64,000 bases of DNA from Spirobacillus cienkowskii (GCF_037081835.1 NZ_CP146516.1:2309501-2373500); one strand, 5' to 3'; counted from the first letter of the stretch, positions 28,392 to 37,274 are shown. The notes: generated by a model from the sequence alone, not told the origin. Translations and numbers: made by a program.

Positions 28392-28420
28392 TAGCTAGCA
28401 CACAAAAGAACCCTAGTCAA
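28392..28420 (-). promoter_or_regulatory. Putative promoter of the CreR-like RNA
   Basis: On the minus strand TTGACT (28420-28415), a 17-bp spacer and an extended -10 TGC-TAGCTA (hexamer 28397-28392) lie just before the first repeat-like element. Transcription would begin about 5 nt ahead of it. Confidence 0.5.
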
Positions 28421-28455
28421 AATTTTCTTTAAATATTTTTCATCTTTCCAAATTT

Positions 28456-29358
28456 TCAATTTTTATTAAAAATCGACGAAATATTTAAACCCGATTTTAC
28501 AATTTCTTTTATAAAGTCATCATACTCATTATTTTTTTTGTTTACAGGTAGCAGTTCTTGAATATTATTAATCGCATTTGGAAAGTCTTTTGCACATTGC
28601 GCAATAGCTGGAGCTAGCTTGACTTTAAGATCGTTACTTAAGCCTTTGCGCACATACACGGGTTCATTAGGGATTGGTTTCGATAACCATAAAATTTTTG
28701 TTTCTTTATAAATATTTGGATAAATTTTTTCTACTCTTGATCTTGCATCTAATATTTTTCCAGAATCTTTATCTGGCGCATTGTAATATGCGGCCGCCGC
28801 ATCAACCTGACCTTGCATGAGCGCAATGATTGAGGCGTCCATACTTCCAGTAGCAACCTCTTGTGCGAATTTAGCATTAGTATTTTTCATTAAAATAGAA
28901 GGATAAATATAGCTTGAAGCAGAGCTGGCGTCAGAGTATGCAAATTTTTTTCCATTCAGATCTTTTACTGTTTTAATAGGAGAGTTACTTTTTACAAAAA
29001 TAGCCGATTGGTAACTGCGCATTCCATACCGAACGGTTTGTAATAGAGGCTCGGCACCAAATTTATTTCGCGCAATGATAAAACTCACAATATCGCCAAA
29101 TGCTAAATCTACTTTTTGCGCCCCCATTGCTTCCACAACCGCTATATAACTATTTGGAATTTGTAAAGTAATAAAAATTTTTGATTTTTGCTCAATACAT
29201 TTTGCGACTGGCTTTGCACTGTCTAATGCTTGGATTGCTTGACTCGATGGCACAATTGCAATTTTTAAAGGGTTATTATGTGAACCAAGTTTATCTAATG
29301 CATAAGAACTTGTGATTGGTAACAAAAAACACATTGCTGAAACCAGATTTAATTTCAT
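28456..29358 (-). CDS. PhnD-like phosphate/phosphite/phosphonate-type binding protein
   Basis: 300 residues from ATG 29358, which has GGAGG upstream; the longer frame from 29388 has none. A signal peptide precedes 'SSYALDKLGSHNNPLKIAI'. The body matches periplasmic PhnD-type proteins: 'GAQKVDLAFGDIVSFIIARNKFGAEPLL', 'SAIFVKSNSPIKTVKDLNGKKFAYSDASSASSYIYPS' and 'DAAAAYYNAPDKDSGKI'. No permease or ATPase gene is adjacent, so its transporter is elsewhere or it acts as a sensor. Ligand unknown. Confidence 0.8.
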   Translation of the reverse strand: MKLNLVSAMCFLLPITSSYALDKLGSHNNPLKIAIVPSSQAIQALDSAKPVAKCIEQKSKIFITLQIPNSYIAVVEAMGAQKVDLAFGDIVSFIIARNKFGAEPLLQTVRYGMRSYQSAIFVKSNSPIKTVKDLNGKKFAYSDASSASSYIYPSILMKNTNAKFAQEVATGSMDASIIALMQGQVDAAAAYYNAPDKDSGKILDARSRVEKIYPNIYKETKILWLSKPIPNEPVYVRKGLSNDLKVKLAPAIAQCAKDFPNAINNIQELLPVNKKNNEYDDFIKEIVKSGLNISSIFNKN

Positions 29359-29553
29359 ATTTTTTGGCCTCCAAGCAATAAGATACAAAACAAATTTTAA
29401 TATTAAAATTTATCTATAATATAATTCAATTGTCAAAATTACTCTACTTTTATTTTAAATAATTACTTTTTATTTATAAAAATACAAATATAAACAAATT
29501 ATTCTTATTTTATATATAATTTAAATCGATATCATGTAAATAAACACGCCAAC

Positions 29554-29582
29554 TTGACATATGCTCCCTGCTCCTTTATTAA
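29554..29582 (+). promoter_or_regulatory. Strong sigma-70 promoter
   Basis: Consensus TTGACA (29554-29559), 17-bp spacer, TATTAA (29577-29582). The -10 runs into the dyad at 29578-29616, a standard place for a repressor. Confidence 0.7.
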
Positions 29583-29616
29583 TTGATATTGATAAAAGTT
29601 ATCAATATCAATTAAT
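29578..29616. promoter_or_regulatory. 18-bp perfect dyad, probable operator
   Basis: ATTAATTGATATTGATAA and its exact complement flank AAG. Each arm holds two TTGATA steps, a layout reminiscent of iron-regulator (Fur-type) boxes though not the standard sequence. It covers the -10 box and transcription start and ends 1 bp before the GGAG site, so it could act on DNA or as an mRNA hairpin. Confidence 0.65.
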
Positions 29617-29625
29617 GGAGTTGCC

Positions 29626-30594
29626 ATGAATGAATTGCTTTCCTTAATTTTCTCTCTTTCACCAACATTAGATACAGCAGAGGCAAATTTTCGTACCAAT
29701 CAGTATGTTGCTGGTAAAAATGCGATATCTAAAATGTCTGGTTGTTTTTTGGTGGATTATAACTACACAGAAACTGAAAGCTTACAACCAGATTATCTTG
29801 TAGACAAAAGAGTTTATGATGTTAATAAAAATCATTCTGTTAAAGAATGGATATATTCAGAAGAAATTTCTCCAAATCAAATAAGACTGCAACATATTTT
29901 GTTTTCAACAGATTTAAATGGAAACTTTATAGAACACAGTATTTTAAAACATCATGCAGAAGACTGGGAGTATAATGCACCATTTTTATATGAATTCGTT
30001 AAACCATCAGAATGGATCGTCAAAATTCCAGAACAAGATTTATGGACAAGACGTATTACAAATCTTGACGATGGCCTAAGGTACCAATGCGCCTCACAAT
30101 GGGATACAAGTTCACAGTATTTAACTTGGAGCTGCGGCAATAATTTTGCCCCAATTCCAGGACGTGAAACACGCGATATGAAAAGAAAAGATTATAACAC
30201 TTTAAATCGCACAACCAAAGTGATTGTATACAATCAAAATTGGTTAGAAAGACAAGAAAATATTAAAACAATTTATCAAAACGAAACTAAACTTCCGCTT
30301 GCTAGGGAAGAAGGGAAAAACTGGTACATTCGTTTAAATGATCAAGAATGCTCAGTTGCACAAAACTTTATGGCACCTAAACTCGAGTTTTGGAAACTGT
30401 TACGAGAAACTTGGAGTGAAGTATTAAACGGAAGCGCACCGTTTTCAGAAACAACTCCAACAAATCCCACTCCACGTTATGTAAAAATTTGGGAAATAGA
30501 AAAGCAAGCTTTACATTTAGACCTTACTAACCCCGAACAAAGAGCTAGCACTAAAAATGAAATTTTAAACGTTATTAACTTGTATAAAAAATAA
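29626..30594 (+). CDS. Probable DUF6607-family protein
   Basis: 322 residues. Phrases such as 'IRLQHILF', 'HHAEDWEYNAPFLYEF', 'EQDLWTRRITNLDDGLRYQCASQWD' and 'NRTTKVIVYNQNWLERQEN' recall DUF6607 proteins, a lipocalin-like group; I recognise the pattern but cannot confirm it. No clear signal peptide. GGAG 5 bp before ATG. The gene sits behind a consensus promoter and an 18-bp operator dyad, so it is tightly regulated. An IS982 element inserted 18 bp after its stop. Possible iron or haem link is inferred only from the operator style. Confidence 0.55.
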   Translation: MNELLSLIFSLSPTLDTAEANFRTNQYVAGKNAISKMSGCFLVDYNYTETESLQPDYLVDKRVYDVNKNHSVKEWIYSEEISPNQIRLQHILFSTDLNGNFIEHSILKHHAEDWEYNAPFLYEFVKPSEWIVKIPEQDLWTRRITNLDDGLRYQCASQWDTSSQYLTWSCGNNFAPIPGRETRDMKRKDYNTLNRTTKVIVYNQNWLERQENIKTIYQNETKLPLAREEGKNWYIRLNDQECSVAQNFMAPKLEFWKLLRETWSEVLNGSAPFSETTPTNPTPRYVKIWEIEKQALHLDLTNPEQRASTKNEILNVINLYKK

Positions 30595-30612
30595 AGTTAC
30601 AATAAATTATAA

Positions 30613-31634
30613 ATGCCAGTTAATAGTTGAGAAAGTTATTGTGAGGCTTGAAGAAATAGCTCCAATTTGTTAAATAATTTTTGCACAAACAAAATTAACA
30701 AAGGAGCTACCAATGGACTGGCAGAGCCAACTCATCACTGTATACCTTACTACCTGCGATTTCTTTTCTCAACTCTCTCCAACCTCTTTTTTAAAAATTA
30801 GTCCAAACTCAAATCCCTCGTTCACAGACCAAGAAGTCACCACTATTTACATCTTTGGAGTTTTAATGAAACAAAAAAATATAAAAGCTATTTTTAACTT
30901 CACTAAAAATTTTATTCCAAACTGGTTTCCTCACTTGCCTTCTTATGAAGGATTTTTGTCAAGACTTAATAGCTTAAGTAAACTCTTTCCTGAACTTGCA
31001 AACTTTATTTTAAAAAATAATAAATTTAAAATCCCTAAAACAAAATCCAAACCTTTTATTCTTATTGACTCTTTACCTATTATACTCACAACTGGTTTTC
31101 GGGCGCACAAGTGCAATACTGCAAACGATATTTCTGCTATTGGCTATTGCTCTTCAAAAGATAAATTTTACTATGGGTTAAAACTTCATCTCGCTGCTTT
31201 GTTTCAAAATAAAAAACTTGCCGCACCTATTGATTTTAAAATCACACCCGCCGCAACTCACGACTTAACTGCTGTTAAGAATGATCTTTTAAACTTCAAA
31301 CATTCGCAAATCTTTGCCGATCGTGCTTACTGTGACAAATCAACTAAAAAAAACTTGAATCAAATAAACTCTAAATTACACACACCAATTAAACTCTCTC
31401 GGAATAAAAAAACTCTTTCTAGTGATGAGAAAGTTTATTCTAAATCTGTTAGCTCTATTCGGCAGTCCATTGAAATCCTTTTTAACTGGTTAATTGAATC
31501 CAGCGGTATTCAAATCGCATCAAAAGTTCGATCGACTAAAGGCCTTATCGTCCATGTTTTCGGACGATTTTCTGCCTGCCTGTTTAACTACTTATTCAAA
31601 TTCTAATTGATTTTTCTCAACTATTAATTGGCAT
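30613..31634 (+). mobile_element. Complete IS982-family insertion sequence
   Basis: 1022 bp. Terminal inverted repeats start ATGCCA and match at 21 of 22 positions (ATGCCAGTTAATAGTTGAGA on the left, A for G on the right). A 5-bp direct repeat TATAA flanks it (30608-30612 and 31635-31639), the target duplication. Intact transposase inside. The pair of near-perfect ends and the duplication indicate a recent insertion. Confidence 0.92.
30713..31606 (+). CDS. IS982-family transposase
   Basis: 297 residues, full length for the family. DDE candidates: Asp in 'LIDSLPI' (about 119), Asp in 'IFADRAYCD' (about 202) and Glu in 'SIEILFNWL' (about 252). 'GYCSSKDKFYYGLKLH' and 'RFSACLFNYLF' are family signatures. 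AGGAG-type site before ATG. Lies within terminal repeats with a 5-bp target duplication, so the element is probably still mobile. Confidence 0.92.
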   Translation: MDWQSQLITVYLTTCDFFSQLSPTSFLKISPNSNPSFTDQEVTTIYIFGVLMKQKNIKAIFNFTKNFIPNWFPHLPSYEGFLSRLNSLSKLFPELANFILKNNKFKIPKTKSKPFILIDSLPIILTTGFRAHKCNTANDISAIGYCSSKDKFYYGLKLHLAALFQNKKLAAPIDFKITPAATHDLTAVKNDLLNFKHSQIFADRAYCDKSTKKNLNQINSKLHTPIKLSRNKKTLSSDEKVYSKSVSSIRQSIEILFNWLIESSGIQIASKVRSTKGLIVHVFGRFSACLFNYLFKF

Positions 31635-31713
31635 TATAACTTTATTTTTCAACTTTTTAATTTTTTATTTCATAAATTAAAATTAATTTAAAAATATTTT
31701 TAATTATTAAAAA

Positions 31714-32511
31714 TTACCATGCAGGCACTGCGCCAGGAAAAAGTTCTTCGGTCTTTTTCTTAATTTCATCAGAATTCATAATAGCTTTTAAAGTTTGAAA
31801 TATTTTCTTATCTTTATCAACTTGCCTTACAACAATGACATTCACATAAGTTTTTGCAGTTGTGGGGTTTTCGCGAACAAGCGCTTCTGCAGGCTTAAAA
31901 CCTGCATTTAAAACAAAATCATTATTTAAGACAACAGCAGTCACATCATAGGATGCACGCGCAGCCTGAGCAGCGTCTACAGTTCTAATCGTTAAACTTT
32001 TAGGATTTTGGACAATATCTTTTAAGTTTGGAAGCTCGCCAGCATTATGACGTAACTTTATTAATCCGGCATTTTGTAACAATACTAATGCTCTACCTTG
32101 ATTACTGGTATCATTAGGAATAATAATAGAATCCTTTTCTTTAATTTGATTAATATTTTTGATCTTGCGAGAATAAATTCCCATAGGATAAATAAAAGTA
32201 TTGGCTACAATAGCTAACTTATATCCTCTTTTTTCAATAGCTTGATTTAAAAACGAGACTGTTTGAAAAATGTTTGCATCAAGATCACCAGAATTTAGCG
32301 CCTCATTCGGCATTTGATAATCGACAAAAGGAACAATTTTAAAATTTAAATTGTATTTTTCTTTGGCAATTTTTTTTGCAACTTCCATAATTTGTACAGA
32401 AGGTCCTGCAGTAATTCCTATTTTTATAGTTTCTTCTGCAAACAATAAATTGATTTTTAAAAATAACAAAACAGGTAAAAAAACAAATTTTATAATACAT
32501 TTTAAAGTCAT
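31714..32511 (-). CDS. metQ: Methionine ABC transporter binding protein
   Basis: 265 residues of the MetQ/NlpA family. N-terminal signal peptide ends near 'LLFAEETIKIGITAGPS'; no Cys lipobox is seen, unlike many MetQ lipoproteins. Family hallmarks: 'NEALNSGDLDANIFQTVSFL', 'IYPMGIYSRKI', 'IIIPNDTSNQGRALVLLQ' and 'ALVRENPTTAKTYVNVIVVR'. Delivers methionine to the MetNI importer encoded just upstream. Confidence 0.93.
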   Translation of the reverse strand: MTLKCIIKFVFLPVLLFLKINLLFAEETIKIGITAGPSVQIMEVAKKIAKEKYNLNFKIVPFVDYQMPNEALNSGDLDANIFQTVSFLNQAIEKRGYKLAIVANTFIYPMGIYSRKIKNINQIKEKDSIIIPNDTSNQGRALVLLQNAGLIKLRHNAGELPNLKDIVQNPKSLTIRTVDAAQAARASYDVTAVVLNNDFVLNAGFKPAEALVRENPTTAKTYVNVIVVRQVDKDKKIFQTLKAIMNSDEIKKKTEELFPGAVPAW

Positions 32512-32532
32512 AGAAAATCCTTATCATTAATT

Positions 32533-33186
32533 TTACAAATGAGAAACTTTACGAGTGATAAAGTCGCCTAAAAACTGAATAATTAATACAAGTAAAACTA
32601 ACATAACTAGGGCTTGTAACATAACAGGAGTATTAAATTGATAATACCCATACTGTATCGCCATATTACCTAAGCCACTTCCCCCCACAGCACCTGCCAT
32701 TGCAGAATATTCTGTAAGACTTACAAATAAAATTGTGCACGCATTCGATATTCCTGGCACCGCTTCAGGTAACAAAACTTTATATATAATTTGAATTGGT
32801 GATGCACCCATTGCTTGTGCCGCTTCTATAAGTCCAGAATTCACACTCGCTAATTTACCTTCTACCACTCTTGCAAAAAAAGGAATTGCTGCAACACTTA
32901 ATGGTACCATTGCTGCAGCAGTACCAATAGAAGATCCTACAATAAAACGAGTAAACGGAATTATAGCTACCATTAAAATTACAAAAGGAACAGAGCGGCC
33001 AATTGTTACAATACTACTTAATATTTTATGAACCAACACATTTTCATAAAACATACCTTTAGCTGTAACGGTAAGACCAATTGCAATTGGCAAACCAACT
33101 ATAAATGCAGAAAATCCTGCAACCAAAACCATATAAATTGTTGAAAGCGTTGCATCAAGCAGTGTATTTAATGTTTCCAGGAACAT
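32533..33186 (-). CDS. metI: Methionine ABC transporter permease
   Basis: 217 residues with five membrane segments and the EAA-type loop 'EAAQAMGASPIQIIYKVLLPEAVPG' that contacts MetN. GAGG lies 9 bp before the ATG. The gene overlaps the end of metN by 32 bp and precedes metQ by 21 bp, the usual metNIQ order. Confidence 0.95.
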   Translation of the reverse strand: MFLETLNTLLDATLSTIYMVLVAGFSAFIVGLPIAIGLTVTAKGMFYENVLVHKILSSIVTIGRSVPFVILMVAIIPFTRFIVGSSIGTAAAMVPLSVAAIPFFARVVEGKLASVNSGLIEAAQAMGASPIQIIYKVLLPEAVPGISNACTILFVSLTEYSAMAGAVGGSGLGNMAIQYGYYQFNTPVMLQALVMLVLLVLIIQFLGDFITRKVSHL

Positions 33187-34210
33187 ATCCTAAAACCTCT
33201 GTAGAAATATTTAACTGATTTAAAAAATGAATACCCAAATCAATATCTTTTTGCTCTCCAATTACCTGACAAAGCATCAAACCTAGAGGAGAATTATTGA
33301 CTAAATCAATGTGTGCTTGCAAAATATTCACTTGCAAACCAAATTTAACAATAAATGTTGAAATAATAGATTGACTCGCTGTTTCTCCAATAAAAGTAAA
33401 CTTAAGAATTGGCGCTAAACCACTACTTGGATTTTGTTGTAACGAATTTTCAATACTTTCTGGAAGAGCAATATGAAAAGTAGATTTAACTAAAGATTTT
33501 GCAATTTGAGTTTTAGGAGCGCTAAACAATTGAAACATAGAATTGATTTCTACTAATTCGCCATTTTCAATTACAGCAACACGATCACAAATAGATTTTA
33601 CCACTTCCATTTCATGAGTGATTAATAATATTGTAACGCCAAATTTACTATTAATTTCTTTTAACAAAGATAATATTGATTTTGTTGTTTCTGGATCTAA
33701 GGCAGAAGTGGCTTCATCACATAATAATACTTTTGGATTAGTAGCCAAAGAGCGTGCAATTGCAACACGTTGTTTTTGTCCACCGCTTAATTGATGCGGA
33801 TAATAGTTACTTTTATCTGTTAAACCAGTAACATTTAGTAAATAATTAACTCGCTCTTTAATAAATTGTTTGCTTTCACCCGCAAGCCTAAGAGGCAAAG
33901 CCACATTATCAAAAACATGAGCAGATGCTAAAAGATTAAAATGTTGAAAAATCATTCCAATATTACGACGCTGTTTTCTTAAATCAACCTCTTTTAGTTC
34001 TGTTAAAGAAACACCATCTAAAACAACCTCACCCTGTGTTGGTTTTTCTAAAAGATTAACAGTACGTAACAAGGTACTTTTTCCTGCTCCACTCTTTCCA
34101 ATAATGCCAAATATCTCACCTTTAAGAATATGGAGATCAATTCCTTTTAAGGCATAAGAAAGACCTCGTTTTGTGTTGAAAGTTTTTTTAATTCCAATAA
34201 GTTTAATCAT
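33155..34210 (-). CDS. metN: Methionine ABC transporter ATPase
   Basis: 351 residues. Walker A 'GKSGAGKSTLLRT' (about 38), Q-loop 'FQHFNLL', signature 'LSGGQKQRVAIARSLA' (about 142), Walker B 'VLLCDEATSALDPE' and the switch His 'LITHEM'. The C-terminal ~85 residues are a NIL domain, the methionine-sensing module that shuts MetN down when the amino acid is abundant. First gene of metNIQ. I see no SAM riboswitch upstream. Confidence 0.96.
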   Translation of the reverse strand: MIKLIGIKKTFNTKRGLSYALKGIDLHILKGEIFGIIGKSGAGKSTLLRTVNLLEKPTQGEVVLDGVSLTELKEVDLRKQRRNIGMIFQHFNLLASAHVFDNVALPLRLAGESKQFIKERVNYLLNVTGLTDKSNYYPHQLSGGQKQRVAIARSLATNPKVLLCDEATSALDPETTKSILSLLKEINSKFGVTILLITHEMEVVKSICDRVAVIENGELVEINSMFQLFSAPKTQIAKSLVKSTFHIALPESIENSLQQNPSSGLAPILKFTFIGETASQSIISTFIVKFGLQVNILQAHIDLVNNSPLGLMLCQVIGEQKDIDLGIHFLNQLNISTEVLGYVPGNIKYTA

Positions 34211-34354
34211 ATTAGTACCTAATAATTAAAAACAAATAAAATAAATATTATTTTTGTTACTTCAATAAATGATTATAAATAACAAGAATAACAGTTAAAT
34301 ACAGGTTTATTATTTAATTTAATAAAAAAAGAAAGATTAAGCAAAGAAGATAGT

Positions 34355-34489
34355 ATGAAGGACATAGAGATAGTTCCCGCTTTAGCTGAATTTAGTTATT
34401 CACAACAGAACGCCCGCAAGCTGATTGTCAAATCGGCGCTCAGGCACCTTAAAACACACAAACACGATATCGTCAACTTGAATTTTTAA
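34355..34489 (+). CDS. Possible 44-residue small protein
   Basis: A frame from ATG 34355 to TAA 34489 encodes a basic peptide beginning MKDIEIVPALAEFSYSQ and ending THKHDIVNLNF. Its base composition is richer in G+C than the flanking non-coding DNA, as in true genes here, but the ribosome-binding site is weak. It lies between divergent metN and lysC. It is not obviously a lysine/threonine attenuator peptide. Function unknown; may not be real. Confidence 0.3.
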   Translation: MKDIEIVPALAEFSYSQQNARKLIVKSALRHLKTHKHDIVNLNF

Positions 34490-34556
34490 TGAATAATTAA
34501 TGACAAGAGTTATTGCCCATGGTAAAATTTGTCTCACATTATTTATGAGGTTAAAT

Positions 34557-35792
34557 GTGAAAACCACAGTCCCTGATAAGCCTCTGAACTCCCCACTCAC
34601 TATAAGTTTGGGAGCTGTTTTTAAATTTGGCGGCACCAGTGTTGGGTCAATTGAACGCATCGAGCACGTTGCCGACCTCTGCGTAAAACTCAAGCCATCT
34701 GCTGTTGTCGTTTCGGCAATGTCTGGCGAAACCAATCGCTTAATCGGGCTTGCGCAACAAATTACTACGATGCACAATGTGCCCGAATACGACATGCTTG
34801 TTTCTACTGGAGAGCAGGTGTCAGTTTCTTTATTAAGCCTTGCGTTACGCAAGCGAGGCATCCACCCAGAACCAATGCTCGCAGCACACGCAGGAATTTT
34901 AACAAACTCAGAATTTTCAAAAGCAAGTATTCAAAAAATTAATAGCACAGCAATTCATACTGCTATTCAGCAAGGAAAATTGCCTATTATTGCAGGTTTT
35001 CAGGGAATCACTGAAAATGGCCACCTTACTTCTTTGGGACGTGGAGGCTCAGATACCTCGGCAGTTGCTATTGCTGCAGGAATTGGAGCTAAAGAATGCG
35101 TTATTTATACAGATGTTGATGGCGTTTACACGACAGATCCCCGTATGTGTAAAAATGCAAAAATTATTCGACATATTCATTACGAAGAAATGCTAGAAAT
35201 GGCGAGCCAAGGAAGCAAAGTTTTGCATATTCGGAGCGTGCAACTTGCTGCAAAGTGGGGAATAAAATTAATGATTAAAAATACGTTTTCTAATGATAAA
35301 GGAACAACAATGGACATTTTAAATTGCCCTATTGAAGGGGAAGTTGTTTCAGGAATTGCTGCGACGCAAAACGAATCTTGGATACAAATTAGTTTGCCTC
35401 ACAGCCCTTCTTTTACTTTAGCAAATGTATTTGGCCTACTTGCAGAAAAGCATGTTAATGTAGATATCATTACGCAAAATATAGAAGAAAATTATACCAA
35501 GTTTAGTTTTACAGTCACACAGTCTGATTCTCAAAACGCAATCGAAATTTTAAGTCACTATTTTCCCAGAGCAAACATTAAGAAAAATGATGATGTTGCT
35601 AAAATTTCTATTGTAGGAGTTGGTATGCGCACGCATGCAGGTGTGGCTTCAAGAATGTTTCAATCTTTAAGTGCAAAAGACATTAAAATTTTGCTGGTTT
35701 CAACTTCAGAAATTAAAGTAGCTTGTCTTATTCCAAAAGAAAAAATTGAAGAGGCTGTTCAAGTATTGCACTCAGAATTTATCCGCCTTTAA
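34557..35792 (+). CDS. lysC: Aspartate kinase
   Basis: 411 residues from the GTG at 34557, chosen because TGAGGT lies 6 bp before it; upstream ATGs at 34500 and 34545 lack a site. Kinase domain (about 22-250): 'FKFGGTSVG', 'VVVSAMSGETNRL', 'GRGGSDTSAVAIAAG' and 'YTDVDGVYTTDPR'. Two ACT domains (about 265-411) bind lysine or threonine for feedback control. First step of the aspartate family pathway (Lys, Thr, Met). Its end overlaps the convergent VC0807-like gene by 14 bp. Confidence 0.95.
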   Translation: MKTTVPDKPLNSPLTISLGAVFKFGGTSVGSIERIEHVADLCVKLKPSAVVVSAMSGETNRLIGLAQQITTMHNVPEYDMLVSTGEQVSVSLLSLALRKRGIHPEPMLAAHAGILTNSEFSKASIQKINSTAIHTAIQQGKLPIIAGFQGITENGHLTSLGRGGSDTSAVAIAAGIGAKECVIYTDVDGVYTTDPRMCKNAKIIRHIHYEEMLEMASQGSKVLHIRSVQLAAKWGIKLMIKNTFSNDKGTTMDILNCPIEGEVVSGIAATQNESWIQISLPHSPSFTLANVFGLLAEKHVNVDIITQNIEENYTKFSFTVTQSDSQNAIEILSHYFPRANIKKNDDVAKISIVGVGMRTHAGVASRMFQSLSAKDIKILLVSTSEIKVACLIPKEKIEEAVQVLHSEFIRL

Positions 35793-36513
35793 GAATTTCG
35801 CTTGCTTTTAATCCTGTTAATTTTTTAAGATTAAAAATAAACCACCACAAACCAAATATTGAAATTAAAAATTTAGGAAGTGCAATAACGATGTAACTTT
35901 TCCATGTCATTTCGGCAAGTTCTTTATTAAAAGATTCGGTACCAGCAGGGCTTACAATAATTTGTATTGCTAGAATATAATTTAACAAACCACTTAGAAA
36001 AAAAGCAAAACCAAAAACCATGGTAACTTGCCACATTAATGATTTAAATTGAGACTCCGCTTTATTTTCTTTTAATTTATTTTCAAGCAAGTCAATTTTA
36101 AAAATATTTTCGTTATAAACAAAATAATTCACAAAAGGCTTACCAATCCATGCACTAACAATAGTAAACACACCTAAAAAGGTGGGGATAGATGCTTCTT
36201 GCACAGCAAACCAAAATCCATCAACTTTATAAAAAGCAAAAATACCTTTGATAAAAATACTCACAATACCCAAAATTGCGATAGGACTTGCTTGTTTTCT
36301 TTTAGAAAAATCATAAATTCCGTAACAAAGTGGAATTGCCAATGCCAAAAGCAGTGTTTTTAAAGGCCCTAATGAAGTGTTGAGCTTTGAAAGGACTAAA
36401 ACAGGGAGAGCAACATAAAAGATAATTGATGCCCAAAGATTTTCTTGGGTTTTTGGCGCCTTATTATAACTATCAGTAATAACGCTATTTTTATGAGTAT
36501 TTGATTGTTCCAT
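35779..36513 (-). CDS. VC0807-like integral membrane protein
   Basis: 244 residues with about five to six hydrophobic segments ('ASIIFYVALPVLVL', 'LLLALAIPLCYGIYDF', 'AILGIVSIFIKGIFAF', 'VFGFAFFLSGLLNYIL', 'LPKFLISIFGLWWFIF'). The pattern of a helix pair followed by 'WFAVQEASIPTFLGVFTIVSAW' resembles the VC0807 family, whose function is unknown. No catalytic motif. Convergent with lysC. Moderate confidence in the family name. Confidence 0.55.
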   Translation of the reverse strand: MEQSNTHKNSVITDSYNKAPKTQENLWASIIFYVALPVLVLSKLNTSLGPLKTLLLALAIPLCYGIYDFSKRKQASPIAILGIVSIFIKGIFAFYKVDGFWFAVQEASIPTFLGVFTIVSAWIGKPFVNYFVYNENIFKIDLLENKLKENKAESQFKSLMWQVTMVFGFAFFLSGLLNYILAIQIIVSPAGTESFNKELAEMTWKSYIVIALPKFLISIFGLWWFIFNLKKLTGLKASEILKGG

Positions 36514-36672
36514 AAATGTTTTCTATCTTTCCTAGTTATCAAAAAACAATGAATAAAAAAAAGACAGTAGCACAAAAATATCAGGGTCACAGCAAAAAAT
36601 GCTCACTTAAACTCTTGTAAAACCATCCGATTAAAAACACCACCCTATCCATAAGTCCAGGAGATTATAAAA

Positions 36673-37272
36673 ATGGATTTTAACTTAGACGAATTCAATG
36701 CAAGTAAAGTCAATGAAGTTATAAGGTTTATCACACACAAAACAAAAGAACTTGGTTTTGACATGGCATCACGCCCAGAAACAGGTGCCTTACTCCGCGT
36801 ACTTGCGGCATCTAAACCTAACGGAACATTTTTAGAAATTGGAACTGGTACAGGGTTTGGTACTGCATGGCTTCTTGAAGGTATGGACAACAACTCTAAA
36901 TTAATCAGTATCGAAAGTGATTCAACAGTACAATCTGTTGCAAAACAAGCGTTTATAAAAGACAAACGGTTACAATTGATAACAGAAAATGGCGATGATT
37001 TTCTAAAACAACAATTACCAAATACCTATGATCTTATTTTTGCTGATGCGTTTCCTGGTAAGTATAATTTACTTTCCGAAACGTTAAATCTTTTAAAACC
37101 CGGTGGATTTTATATTGTCGATGACATGTTACCCCAATCAGACTGGCCAGAAGATCATTATCCACTTGCAAAGCAGGTCCTAAATAATCTTAAAAATCTA
37201 AATAACGTAACATCTGTTGGGCTTCATTGGTCGAGTGGATTAATTATTATAGTACCAAAAACAAAGGGTTAA
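36673..37272 (+). CDS. SAM-dependent O-methyltransferase-like protein
   Basis: 199 residues. The Rossmann SAM-binding motif 'FLEIGTGTGFGTAWLLE' is at about 54-70, followed by 'SIESDSTV', 'DLIFADAFPGKY' and 'LLKPGGFYIVDDML', matching class I (COMT-type) methyltransferases. AGGAG site before ATG. First gene of a tight four-gene operon (2-bp gap to the next gene), so it likely methylates an intermediate or product of that pathway. Substrate unknown. Confidence 0.85.
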   Translation: MDFNLDEFNASKVNEVIRFITHKTKELGFDMASRPETGALLRVLAASKPNGTFLEIGTGTGFGTAWLLEGMDNNSKLISIESDSTVQSVAKQAFIKDKRLQLITENGDDFLKQQLPNTYDLIFADAFPGKYNLLSETLNLLKPGGFYIVDDMLPQSDWPEDHYPLAKQVLNNLKNLNNVTSVGLHWSSGLIIIVPKTKG

Positions 37273-37274
37273 TA

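Noticed and set aside
34211-34330. SAM or lysine riboswitch upstream of metN or lysC
   Set aside because: I could not find the conserved core or pairing pattern of either; the region is simple AT-rich DNA.
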